Below, piece by piece: positions 39,991 to 47,776 of a stretch of DNA of 64,000 nucleotides. This DNA comes from Chryseobacterium sp. SORGH_AS_0447 (lineage in GTDB: Bacteria; Bacteroidota; Bacteroidia; Flavobacteriales; Weeksellaceae). The translations under genes and the position numbers were made by a program. How positions within the stretch are numbered: the first letter of the stretch is position 1; each line of letters begins with the position of its first letter. The stretch covers positions 2,908,501 through 2,972,500 of the forward strand of contig NZ_JAUTAR010000001.1 in assembly GCF_030818695.1 (NCBI RefSeq), given 5' to 3'. The notes under the pieces are model-generated. The model had not been told where the DNA came from. It worked only from the letters and a program-made list of their open reading frames with translations, and did no database searches.

Positions 39991-40494
39991 ATGAAAACAA
40001 TTAGTTTATTGATCACCATTCTATTGTCGCATCTGGCGACGGCTCAATATTTTACAAAAGAAAAAGCGGAAATTGAAAATGTGATCCAACAATTTAAGGA
40101 AAGTATTGTTAAAAAGGATTCAGCGGCTTTTTACGGGCTGTTTCACGAAGGTCCGGTGGTAATGATCGGTATTATTAAAAACAGATCGCCACAAAAACGC
40201 CTGGAAGCAGACCCGGGAAATACCAAAAATTATTTCAGCGATACATATAAAAACTTTTTCAGATACGTTATGGAAAAAGGAAGAAAAGAAGAAAAATTCC
40301 GGAACATTACGATTACGAATGATGACGTTACCGGCAGTGTCACCTTTAAATATGTATTCCTGGAAGAAAACATCTTACAAAATTGGGGAACCGAATACTG
40401 GCAGCTCATTAAAGCCGAAGGAAAATGGAAAATCGTGAGCATTACCTATTCCTACGAGAATGCCAAATTTTTCCCTAAACCTTTTCGATATTAA
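39991..40494 (+). CDS. Secreted NTF2-like (SnoaL/DUF4440-type) protein
   Basis: A 167-residue protein with a signal peptide ending HLATAQ. The mature part fits the NTF2-like fold: an N-terminal helix IENVIQQFKESIVKKDSAAF followed by FYGLFHEGPVVMIG. A closing strand pair has YWQLIKAEGKWKIVSITYSY. Members of this group are often single small-ligand-binding or unknown-function proteins. Monocistronic, ending just before a bidirectional terminator. No catalytic residues are identifiable. Confidence 0.65.
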   Translation: MKTISLLITILLSHLATAQYFTKEKAEIENVIQQFKESIVKKDSAAFYGLFHEGPVVMIGIIKNRSPQKRLEADPGNTKNYFSDTYKNFFRYVMEKGRKEEKFRNITITNDDVTGSVTFKYVFLEENILQNWGTEYWQLIKAEGKWKIVSITYSYENAKFFPKPFRY

Positions 40495-40500
40495 AACAAA

Positions 40501-40531
40501 AATGAAGCAGCTATATTTCAGCTGCTTCATT
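40501..40531. terminator. Bidirectional terminator
   Basis: Perfect 12-bp stem AATGAAGCAGCT/AGCTGCTTCATT with a 7-base loop and A/T-rich flanks. It overlaps the last seven codons and stop of the helicase gene, so that gene's 3' end doubles as the terminator. Confidence 0.8.
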
Positions 40532-42667
40532 GATATTCTGAACAAATTGCATTTTTTCCAGGAACTTAAAACATCCTTCAAAATCGTAGGATTTGGTCTT
40601 TAGGATTTCGACCTGAAATTTCAGAGACAGGTAGCTTCCCCACTTCGACAGGTTGATCAAAGCAGGATTTCTTTTCAGATCCTCGTGTAATTTCTCATTG
40701 ATCTGGTCCTCCGTAAGATGAAGGGCTATCAGCTTTTCAAATGGTTGCGTTTCAGTATGTCCACAGATAAATACTGAGGAATTATCGTGATGCCTATAAT
40801 TCACTTCGGCATAATCGAGCAGGAAGCAGATCGTTTTGTTAATTTTGCTCCCGGCAAAAGAGTAAAATTCCAAATTCCCATTACCTGAAAGCAAAGGCCT
40901 TTCGGACGCCCGGTCTTTAACGGCAAATACTGAAAATTCCTTACGCATTTCTTTAAGGATCAGCCTTCCTTCTTCATCCAGAAAATCGTATTCTGCATGG
41001 GAATACAGAATTTCAATCATTTTTTCACGTATGCGGTGGGCGGTATCTGCGGCATCACCAAGAAACAAGGGCTTTTTTCCGTCTTTGGCCGGAACCACTT
41101 CAATCTTCCGGGTTTCAAAATCGACATATTTGATCTTCCAGATTTTTGCAGAAAGATAAATATTCTCATCTTCTCTGATCTGCGGACTTAAAGGAAGCTC
41201 TCCTATTTTCACTCCCTGGCTGGAAACTTTAAGGAAAACAGGCGTATGAAACACGCTGTAAAAATCTTTACTGTTCACCACTTTTTCTCCTTCCACCCCG
41301 AGAATATATTCATGACCCAGTTTTTCAAGAAAATCAATTTCCTGAAGATGATCGATGATCTGTTTGGTCTCTTCTTCGCTTATATGGCTAAACGTAGGAT
41401 TTCCTGCTATTTTACCGAGAAGCTCCTGAAGATATAATCCTGAACTTCCTTTCACCATCGACAGAATTTGATGAAGCAGCACATCGTAAGGCTTTCCGAT
41501 TACCTCAATAGGCTCGATGTATTGCTCCGAATAGAGCAGCCAGCAGGCAAGCGACTGCAGAAGGCTCCACCGGTCGGTTGAATACAGGTACAGATTGCTG
41601 GCTTTTCCTTCCCTCCTGCCGCTTCTTCCTACCCGCTGGATCAGGGAAGCAATGCTGTTGGTGGCGTCAATCTGTACCACCTCATCCACATTTCCTATAT
41701 CAATTCCCAGTTCGAGGGTTGAGGTGCACGAAATACAGAAATTCTGCAGGCTGGCATTCTTCGCAAAAAACTCCACATATTCTCTCACTTCTTTATCTAC
41801 GGACGAATGATGGGAAAAGTAGTTCTGATGGCCGCCCACTCTTTCCGAAATCTTTTTGAGCTTTACCGCAACCTCTTCTACCCTACCTCTTGCATTGGGA
41901 AATACCAGTACTTTGGAATCCCTGGTCCGGATATAAAGATCTTTCAGCAGATTGAGCGGCAGCTCTTCCTTATCATCATGAAAATACCTGAAAATGGCAT
42001 TGATCGGTTTTGGGGTATTATCACGGATAATCTTTGTATTTCCTGCGTTTCCCAAAAACTCCTTTAGTTCAGCATATAAGTTGGCATCACTTACGGTAGC
42101 CGAAAGTCCCACGATGCTGAACCGGCTGCGGTTGACTTCCTGAAGGCGGCTTAACAGTGATTTAAGCTGTACCCCGCGATCTGAACCGAGAAACGAATGA
42201 ATTTCGTCGATCACCACATAATCCAGAGAAGCAAAAAGGTGGCGGACATGATAAGGCTTATTGACGAACATGGCTTCCAGAGATTCCGGCGTAATCAGGA
42301 CTACGCCCTGGGGATTTTTTACCAGGTGGTCTTTTTGGGCTTTTGATGCTTCGCCATGCCATTTCGTTACTTTTACATCCAGGTGCTCACAAAGCTTTTC
42401 CACCCGCAGAAACTGGTCATTGATCAGCGCAATCAGCGGAGAAATATACAGGACCTTAACGCCTTCTTCCCGGAAATTAACTTTTGAAAGAATGGGAAGA
42501 AAGGCGGCTTCCGTTTTACCTGAAGCAGTTCGTGAGATGATAACATAGTTGAGATCCGTACCCAGAATACTTGGGATGGCGGCTTCCTGGATTTTTCTCA
42601 GGCTTTCCCACCGCTGGTCCCGGATGTATTTCCGGATGGGCTCTGACAGTAAACCGAATGCGCTCAT
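40511..42667 (-). CDS. Lhr-like DEAD/DEAH helicase (BrxHI-like)
   Basis: A 718-residue superfamily 2 helicase. Visible motifs: IISRTASGKTEAAFLPIL (motif I, about 43-60), VLYISPLIALINDQF (Ia), VVIDEIHSFLGSDRG (II), IVGLSATVSD (III), CTSTLELGIDIG (V) and IQRVGRSGRREGKAS (VI). The pattern is that of the Lhr/BrxHI group. The C-terminal ~300 residues are a long accessory region without a nuclease signature that I can recognise. It overlaps the ATPase gene by 4 bases. With that gene it resembles the BrxD-BrxHI pair of some BREX systems, but no PglX or PglZ is present. Confidence 0.85.
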   Translation of the reverse strand: MSAFGLLSEPIRKYIRDQRWESLRKIQEAAIPSILGTDLNYVIISRTASGKTEAAFLPILSKVNFREEGVKVLYISPLIALINDQFLRVEKLCEHLDVKVTKWHGEASKAQKDHLVKNPQGVVLITPESLEAMFVNKPYHVRHLFASLDYVVIDEIHSFLGSDRGVQLKSLLSRLQEVNRSRFSIVGLSATVSDANLYAELKEFLGNAGNTKIIRDNTPKPINAIFRYFHDDKEELPLNLLKDLYIRTRDSKVLVFPNARGRVEEVAVKLKKISERVGGHQNYFSHHSSVDKEVREYVEFFAKNASLQNFCISCTSTLELGIDIGNVDEVVQIDATNSIASLIQRVGRSGRREGKASNLYLYSTDRWSLLQSLACWLLYSEQYIEPIEVIGKPYDVLLHQILSMVKGSSGLYLQELLGKIAGNPTFSHISEEETKQIIDHLQEIDFLEKLGHEYILGVEGEKVVNSKDFYSVFHTPVFLKVSSQGVKIGELPLSPQIREDENIYLSAKIWKIKYVDFETRKIEVVPAKDGKKPLFLGDAADTAHRIREKMIEILYSHAEYDFLDEEGRLILKEMRKEFSVFAVKDRASERPLLSGNGNLEFYSFAGSKINKTICFLLDYAEVNYRHHDNSSVFICGHTETQPFEKLIALHLTEDQINEKLHEDLKRNPALINLSKWGSYLSLKFQVEILKTKSYDFEGCFKFLEKMQFVQNINEAAEI

Positions 42668-43980
42668 AATTCTTCAATGCTGTCCAGTATGGCAAGATCG
42701 TTGGGCCTCTCGTCCGAAATTTCTATTTCACCGAAAAGACGTGCTTTATCGACTTCAGGATTCTGGCGGATGATGTTCAGGATATTAAGAAAATCCCTGA
42801 TTACTTCCCGTGGCGTAAGAAACTCCGCAGCACCGGGCTTATTGAACATCTCTTCCATAAATGCTGAAATCTCATCATCGGTAATGCTGAGCTCGGTTTT
42901 ATAATTAAAATCAAAAATTAATTTCAGCTTTTTCAGCAGGACAAAAATTTCATTGTGGTCCAGCGGATGCAGTTTAATTACCGGCTGCGCATAATCCCTG
43001 ATCCCCTGGCTTTCGAATTTATTGCTTTCCAGCCTTGATTTCAGGGCCTGGTAGCTGAACAGCCCCCGCCTTTCATTTTCAAGAAACTCCCTGGTACCGG
43101 CAAAATTGATGAACAGATTTGAAACTTTCCCCTGAAAACAATCATTGTAGATCGACAGAATCTTTTCGTAGTTTTTTTCACGCGCTGCGGAAGTTGATAT
43201 CTTATACAGGTTAATTGCCTCATCAAGATTAATCATAAAGCCACTGTAGCCCATATTTACAAAAAGCTTACAGAAGTTTTTAAGCATATCGTAATAGTTG
43301 CCGTCATTAATAATTTCGCGGATTCCCAGGTCCTGCCTTGCTTCAGTCTTTGTCGTGTATTCGCCCTTCAGCCATTTCAATGCGTTTCTTCTCAGGAGTT
43401 CGTCATTATTGATGTAGCCTTCGTAGTATTTCACGATGACAAAACCGAAATCGAAGCCGCCCGTTTCCGTGATTTCATTAACGGTCTTCATGATCGAATT
43501 GCGGATCAGGTCCCTGTATTGTTCTTTGCGGATATCGATTAGGGAAATATGGTTTTCGTCAGCCGTTTTGCCGATCACCTGCTCGATCCATTTTTCCAGC
43601 AATACCGGCAGGGCACCGCCTTCAGGCTTGGTCTGTATCGCGATATTATCCATAATGGCTGAATAGAGGATGACACTTTTGCCGTCATTGGCATACAAGC
43701 GGTTATCCGGTGTAAAATCTGCGTTGGCTACGACGAATTTCTGTTTCATCGCCACGGTGTTGAGCAAATGGAGCATGAACGACTTTCCGCTTCCGAAATC
43801 GCCGATCCAGAATTTGGCAATGCTAAGGCCGTTTTTCACTTCTTCCAGAGCGTTGATGGCGGCATGCACTTCTTCAGAGCGGCCCACCGCGATATGCTGT
43901 ACCCCTATTTTCGGAACTACTCCGCCTGTAAGGGAATTGATGATGGAGGTTGCTTCTTTCGGTTTAATGTTATTGATCAT
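42664..43980 (-). CDS. BrxD-type P-loop ATPase (BREX ATP-binding domain, formerly DUF2791)
   Basis: A 438-residue ATPase. The start matches the family well: SLTGGVVPKIGVQHIAVGRS, then Walker A FWIGDFGSGKSFMLHLL (about 58-74), then KFVVANADFTPDNRLY. Walker B is GFMINLDEAINLY. The C-terminal third is helical. Known members act in BREX and related phage-defence loci or in TerB-associated operons. It overlaps the genes on both sides (11 and 4 bases), so all three proteins are made together and probably form a complex. Confidence 0.85.
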   Translation of the reverse strand: MINNIKPKEATSIINSLTGGVVPKIGVQHIAVGRSEEVHAAINALEEVKNGLSIAKFWIGDFGSGKSFMLHLLNTVAMKQKFVVANADFTPDNRLYANDGKSVILYSAIMDNIAIQTKPEGGALPVLLEKWIEQVIGKTADENHISLIDIRKEQYRDLIRNSIMKTVNEITETGGFDFGFVIVKYYEGYINNDELLRRNALKWLKGEYTTKTEARQDLGIREIINDGNYYDMLKNFCKLFVNMGYSGFMINLDEAINLYKISTSAAREKNYEKILSIYNDCFQGKVSNLFINFAGTREFLENERRGLFSYQALKSRLESNKFESQGIRDYAQPVIKLHPLDHNEIFVLLKKLKLIFDFNYKTELSITDDEISAFMEEMFNKPGAAEFLTPREVIRDFLNILNIIRQNPEVDKARLFGEIEISDERPNDLAILDSIEEL

Positions 43981-45424
43981 TGTTTAATAGTTTTTTATAA
44001 TATTCAGGGTTTATGGTTAAATAATCATCCTCCTCTTCAATAAGGATGTCGTCCAGTGTATCAAAAAGCTGGTCGTTGACCGACTCTATGGCTGCGTTCA
44101 TAAATAGCTGCTGCGAGCGCATGTACGCTTCCAGGTCGGATTGTAAGACTGTCAGGCTGTTTTTTTCGAAATAATCGAGAAGATCCATCTGCGTATCATT
44201 CAGGTTGAGGTCCGGAAGGTATTTAGCGGTTTGATCCGGGTCTTCCGTATCAACGACTTTAAATTCGAGGTCGGTATTATTTGCGGTATTCAGTCCGGCT
44301 GACTGTGCTTGAGGCTGTTCTTCCTCATCAGCCAGCAGTTCCCCAAGGATCTTTGAAGTCTGTGAATCCAGCTGCTGCACACGGTCGATGACATTCCGGT
44401 CTATCACGATCCTTTTCCGCTTGGGAAGATAAATGCTGTCCAGTTTCTTGACTGCCTCTGGAAAATCCCTGTTGAGAACAAATTCATTGACGATTTCTTC
44501 AAACCGTGCAAACTGTTCCGAATTGGAAAACAGGTTCTTCTGAATACTTTTGGTAAGATGCTTCCGGTCGAACCTTTTTGTTTCCAGATCTTTATCCAGG
44601 TAATGCAGGTATAGCCTTAGGGAAGCATTTCTGTCGTAGGCACTGATGAATTTCGATGCTTCCAGGTAGATGGTATCCAAAGAAGGATTCTTTATATTGA
44701 CTTCAGCCAACCTTGCAATCTCTCTCTCAAATGAAACGGCGTTGGTGTAATCTGACGTAATGATTTCGAATTTATCTTTCCACCGGCCGGTATTGGTTTC
44801 GTTTAAAATAAGATTCGTCCTGTAATCGGCATCCAGGATCAAATGCCTGTTCTGATCCAGAAACATCTCGATCGGCGCAACAATTTTCTTGTTGAACCTA
44901 TTGATGATTTCGGGATGGGCATATTTGAAATCGGTGTTGATTTTTCTCTTAATGCCATAGCATTCCCGTACACTGTTTTCACAGAGTTTCAGGATATGGT
45001 TGAAGATCTCGGATTTAATGGAATCAATGGTATACTGATAATTGAGGCTGTCTTTCCGGTAATTGTATTCCAGCACGATGATGATTTCCGAAACTTCATC
45101 GAAAACGGTCGGATAGGTTTTATTAACAGGAATACAGTTTTTTTGCAGGTAATCGGTACTTCTGAGAAATTGTTTGATTATCTGGACCCTGCAATAATCG
45201 ATTTCATTAAATACATTATTGCTGAACCACAGTTTATCGACCAGCTCCGTCTGGGCCGTATTCAATCCAAGCTTTTTTCGATACCTGTTCCCGGGACTTT
45301 GTAGAAGCGGTTCGGCGTTGCTACCTTCTACTGCATCGTAGATTATCGGTATTTCTGCCGTATCAGAAACATCAATAATAAAGTCTGACTGCTCTTCATT
45401 GAGCGGATTTGTATTTCTCTCCAT
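43970..45424 (-). CDS. TerB_C-domain-like protein of an ATPase/helicase operon
   Basis: A 484-residue cytoplasmic protein. After an acidic N-terminus, NRYRKKLGLNTAQTELVDKL begins a mainly helical region. An acidic linker (about 367-385, DEEEQPQAQS) precedes a C-terminal domain with LLDYFEKNSLTVLQSDLEAY and ILIEEEDDYLTINPEYYKKL. That end matches the TerB C-terminal domain pattern as I know it; confidence is moderate. TerB_C proteins usually carry a TerB_N domain in the same chain or next door; I see none. First gene of the operon with the ATPase and helicase. Confidence 0.6.
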   Translation of the reverse strand: MERNTNPLNEEQSDFIIDVSDTAEIPIIYDAVEGSNAEPLLQSPGNRYRKKLGLNTAQTELVDKLWFSNNVFNEIDYCRVQIIKQFLRSTDYLQKNCIPVNKTYPTVFDEVSEIIIVLEYNYRKDSLNYQYTIDSIKSEIFNHILKLCENSVRECYGIKRKINTDFKYAHPEIINRFNKKIVAPIEMFLDQNRHLILDADYRTNLILNETNTGRWKDKFEIITSDYTNAVSFEREIARLAEVNIKNPSLDTIYLEASKFISAYDRNASLRLYLHYLDKDLETKRFDRKHLTKSIQKNLFSNSEQFARFEEIVNEFVLNRDFPEAVKKLDSIYLPKRKRIVIDRNVIDRVQQLDSQTSKILGELLADEEEQPQAQSAGLNTANNTDLEFKVVDTEDPDQTAKYLPDLNLNDTQMDLLDYFEKNSLTVLQSDLEAYMRSQQLFMNAAIESVNDQLFDTLDDILIEEEDDYLTINPEYYKKLLNNDQ

Positions 45425-45440
45425 GGCTTATTAGTATTCC

Positions 45441-45454
45441 TGCAAATCTTTGCA
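45441..45454. promoter_or_regulatory. Palindrome upstream of the TerB_C/ATPase/helicase operon
   Basis: TGCAAA-TC-TTTGCA, perfect 6-base arms, 17-30 bases before the ATG at 45424. On the minus strand it contains GATTTG, a partial -7 box, so a bound protein would block the promoter. The remaining ~270 bases up to the AraC gene show no other gene. Confidence 0.4.
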
Positions 45455-45723
45455 AAAAGTTTATCCGAAATATGAGTGTTTCAACCGTTATTTAATTATC
45501 AATATACTAAGATATAAAAATTCATCTTATGTTGAATTAAAAAATATATGCTTATTACAAGCTATAGAACAGGATTTATATAATTAAACAAGTCGTATTC
45601 TTTCGCTTATCTCATAACCTCTAATCAAGTCTTCATTCAACCTATACTTCAAATAAAAATTCAGTAATTTAGCCTGATCAACCGTCATTCATTACTGGAC
45701 AGACCGGAAAATTTATTGAGATC

Positions 45724-46473
45724 ATGCAGCCAACATTAGATTTTAAGCTCATTCAGCCTGACGATTCGCTCAGGGATTTTGTCTGTTGCTTTTCTTCGAT
45801 GCACCATTTTTCTCATACGCATGAAGCAGTGGTGATTCCCAATGGACGCATAGACCTTATTTTTTCTAAAACGAAAGATAACCGCATCCAGGTTGCCTTG
45901 CTGGGGCTGGAAACACAGCCCAAATATCCGGACCAGGAATTTTCTGATTTCTGTTCGGTAAGCTTCAACCCGCTGGCCACCGAATATATTTTCGGATTTC
46001 CAATGGCGGGACTGATCAACAGCGGCATGCTGATGCCTGATGATTTCTGGGGATTCCAGGCTGAGGACCTGAATGATTTTGAAGGATTCTGCCAGAAAAT
46101 GACTGAAAAAATAAAATCGCTACTGCCTGAGAACGTGGATGTACGGAAACGCCGATTATTCGAACTGATTTTCGCTTCAAACGGAGAAATTTCCATTGCT
46201 GAAATCTCTGAAAAAATTTCATGGAGCCAGCGCCAGATCAACCGCTATTTCAATCAGCAGTTTGGGCTTCCGCTGAAAAGCTATTGCAAGATCCTCCGGT
46301 TCCAGGCTTCTCTGTCTGACATTAAGAACGGCAACCTCTATCCGCAACTAAATTTTACTGACCAGTCCCACTTTATTAAAGAAATCACAAAATTTTCGGG
46401 TGTTTCCCCAAAAGAGCTGCATAAAAACGAAAACGGCCGATTTTTACAATTTTTAGTTTATGGCGAAAAGTAA
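45724..46473 (+). CDS. AraC-family regulator with DUF6597-like sensor domain
   Basis: A 249-residue protein. The N-terminal ~140 residues resemble the sensor part of short AraC regulators (DSLRDFVCCFSSMHHF near the start, then VIPNGRIDLIFS). The HTH part has ISIAEISEKISWSQRQINRY as first unit and LNFTDQSHFIKEITKFSGVS as second. It is directly upstream of the FAD monooxygenase gene, whose promoter box overlaps its stop codon. Probable regulator of that gene. Confidence 0.85.
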   Translation: MQPTLDFKLIQPDDSLRDFVCCFSSMHHFSHTHEAVVIPNGRIDLIFSKTKDNRIQVALLGLETQPKYPDQEFSDFCSVSFNPLATEYIFGFPMAGLINSGMLMPDDFWGFQAEDLNDFEGFCQKMTEKIKSLLPENVDVRKRRLFELIFASNGEISIAEISEKISWSQRQINRYFNQQFGLPLKSYCKILRFQASLSDIKNGNLYPQLNFTDQSHFIKEITKFSGVSPKELHKNENGRFLQFLVYGEK

Positions 46474-46478
46474 TTTTG
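46471..46478 (+). promoter_or_regulatory. -7 box of the monooxygenase gene, overlapping the AraC stop codon
   Basis: TAATTTTG, an exact TAnnTTTG match whose TAA is the stop codon of the regulator. It is 18 bases before the ATG at 46496. Confidence 0.5.
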
Positions 46479-46495
46479 TCGTCTAAATTTAAAAG

Positions 46496-47656
46496 ATGAT
46501 ACTAGAAAATAAACAGGTGGCGATCATAGGCGGCGGTCCGGGCGGGCTTACGCTGGCCAGGCTTTTACAGATGAAAGGAGTTGACGTTACAGTCTATGAA
46601 AGGGATTTTAGCAGGGAAGCAAGAGTACAGGGTTCCCCACTCGATCTTCACGAAAATTCGGGGCTGGCTGCCATACGGAAAGCCGGACTGCTGGATGTAT
46701 TTAAAAACAGCTACATGCCGGGAGCTGACCGCACAACGATCACAGACCGGCTGGCACAGGTGGTTTTTACTGATCATGAGACCGATAAAAATGAAGATTT
46801 CGGGCATGAATACTTCCGCCCCGAAATAGACCGCGGTACCTTACGAACGATTTTACTGGATTCCCTTCATCCCGGAACAGTAGTCTGGGACAGCCATTTC
46901 CTGTCTATGGAACCACAGGGCGAAGGCTGGCTGCTGCATTTTAAAGATCGTCCGGAAGTATATGCCGATCTTGTTATCGGTGCTGATGGAGCCCGTTCGA
47001 AAATCAGGCCTTCCATTACCGGGATTAATGCATTTTACTCAGGTGTTACAATGCTTGAAGGCAATATTTATGAAGCGGACAAGCGCGTTCCGGAAATTAC
47101 CGATTTGCTGCGTGGCGGTAAATTAATGGCCTTTAATGACGAAAAAGCCATCCTGATGGGACAGAAAGCGAATGGAGAAATCGGATTTTATGCAAGCTTT
47201 AAGACCGGAGAGCACTGGATCACCGAAAGCCAAATTGATTTTTCTGACAACCGGCAGGTATTGGAATGGTTTAAAAACGAATATAAAGGATGGAGCGACA
47301 CCTGGTATTCGTTATTTGAAAATACTTCTCTTCCGTTTATCCCGAGGCCGATTTACTGTATGCCGTTGGATCAGGATTGGGAAGCACTTTCCAATGCCAC
47401 CATTATCGGTGATGCAGCGCACGTTATGCCGCCTTTTGCAGGAGAGGGAGTCAACATGGCCATGCTCGATGCCCTGGAACTGAGCGAGAATCTGACAAGT
47501 GACCGTTATCTTTCGATGCCAGATGCCATTTCAACTTACGAAAACATAATGCGGAAAAGAGCTTCCGATGCGGCTAAAGAATCGTTAAAAAACGGAGAAA
47601 AAATGCACAGTGAAAATGCTTTGTCGGACATGACCCGTTTTTTCAGCGGATTGTAG
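46496..47656 (+). CDS. FAD-dependent monooxygenase, TetX-related
   Basis: A 386-residue flavoprotein of the PHBH-like class A type. Motifs: VAIIGGGPGGLTLARLLQ at the N-terminus, VYERDFSREARVQGSPLDLH after the second strand, LVIGADGARSKIR, and IIGDAAHVMPPFAGEGVN near residue 304. It closely follows the TetX layout. However, at the positions of the tetracycline contacts of TetX (R213, F224, N226, H234, G236) I read K, L, G, G and Y. It is therefore a relative with a different substrate rather than a tetracycline-inactivating enzyme. Paired with an AraC regulator; substrate unknown. Confidence 0.85.
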   Translation: MILENKQVAIIGGGPGGLTLARLLQMKGVDVTVYERDFSREARVQGSPLDLHENSGLAAIRKAGLLDVFKNSYMPGADRTTITDRLAQVVFTDHETDKNEDFGHEYFRPEIDRGTLRTILLDSLHPGTVVWDSHFLSMEPQGEGWLLHFKDRPEVYADLVIGADGARSKIRPSITGINAFYSGVTMLEGNIYEADKRVPEITDLLRGGKLMAFNDEKAILMGQKANGEIGFYASFKTGEHWITESQIDFSDNRQVLEWFKNEYKGWSDTWYSLFENTSLPFIPRPIYCMPLDQDWEALSNATIIGDAAHVMPPFAGEGVNMAMLDALELSENLTSDRYLSMPDAISTYENIMRKRASDAAKESLKNGEKMHSENALSDMTRFFSGL

Positions 47657-47699
47657 AAAATAAATATGGACTTTTCTATTTTGATAAATACCCAATAAT

Positions 47700-47731
47700 A
47701 AGGGCACCGGTTAATATAAATCGGTGCCCTT
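47700..47731. terminator. Bidirectional terminator
   Basis: Stem AAGGGCACCG/CGGTGCCCTT, 10 bp, with a 12-base loop. It lies between the convergent monooxygenase and oxidoreductase genes. Confidence 0.75.
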
Positions 47732-47776
47732 TCTGAATGGCTCTTACAGCCATTATCATGTTTATTTTTTACCTCA

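Noticed and set aside
40511..45424. Complete BREX system
   Set aside because: Only BrxD-like and helicase genes are present. The defining PglZ and PglX genes, BrxC and BrxB are absent on both sides.
46496..47656. Tetracycline resistance gene tet(X)
   Set aside because: The fold and FAD motifs fit, but residues that contact tetracycline in TetX are replaced.
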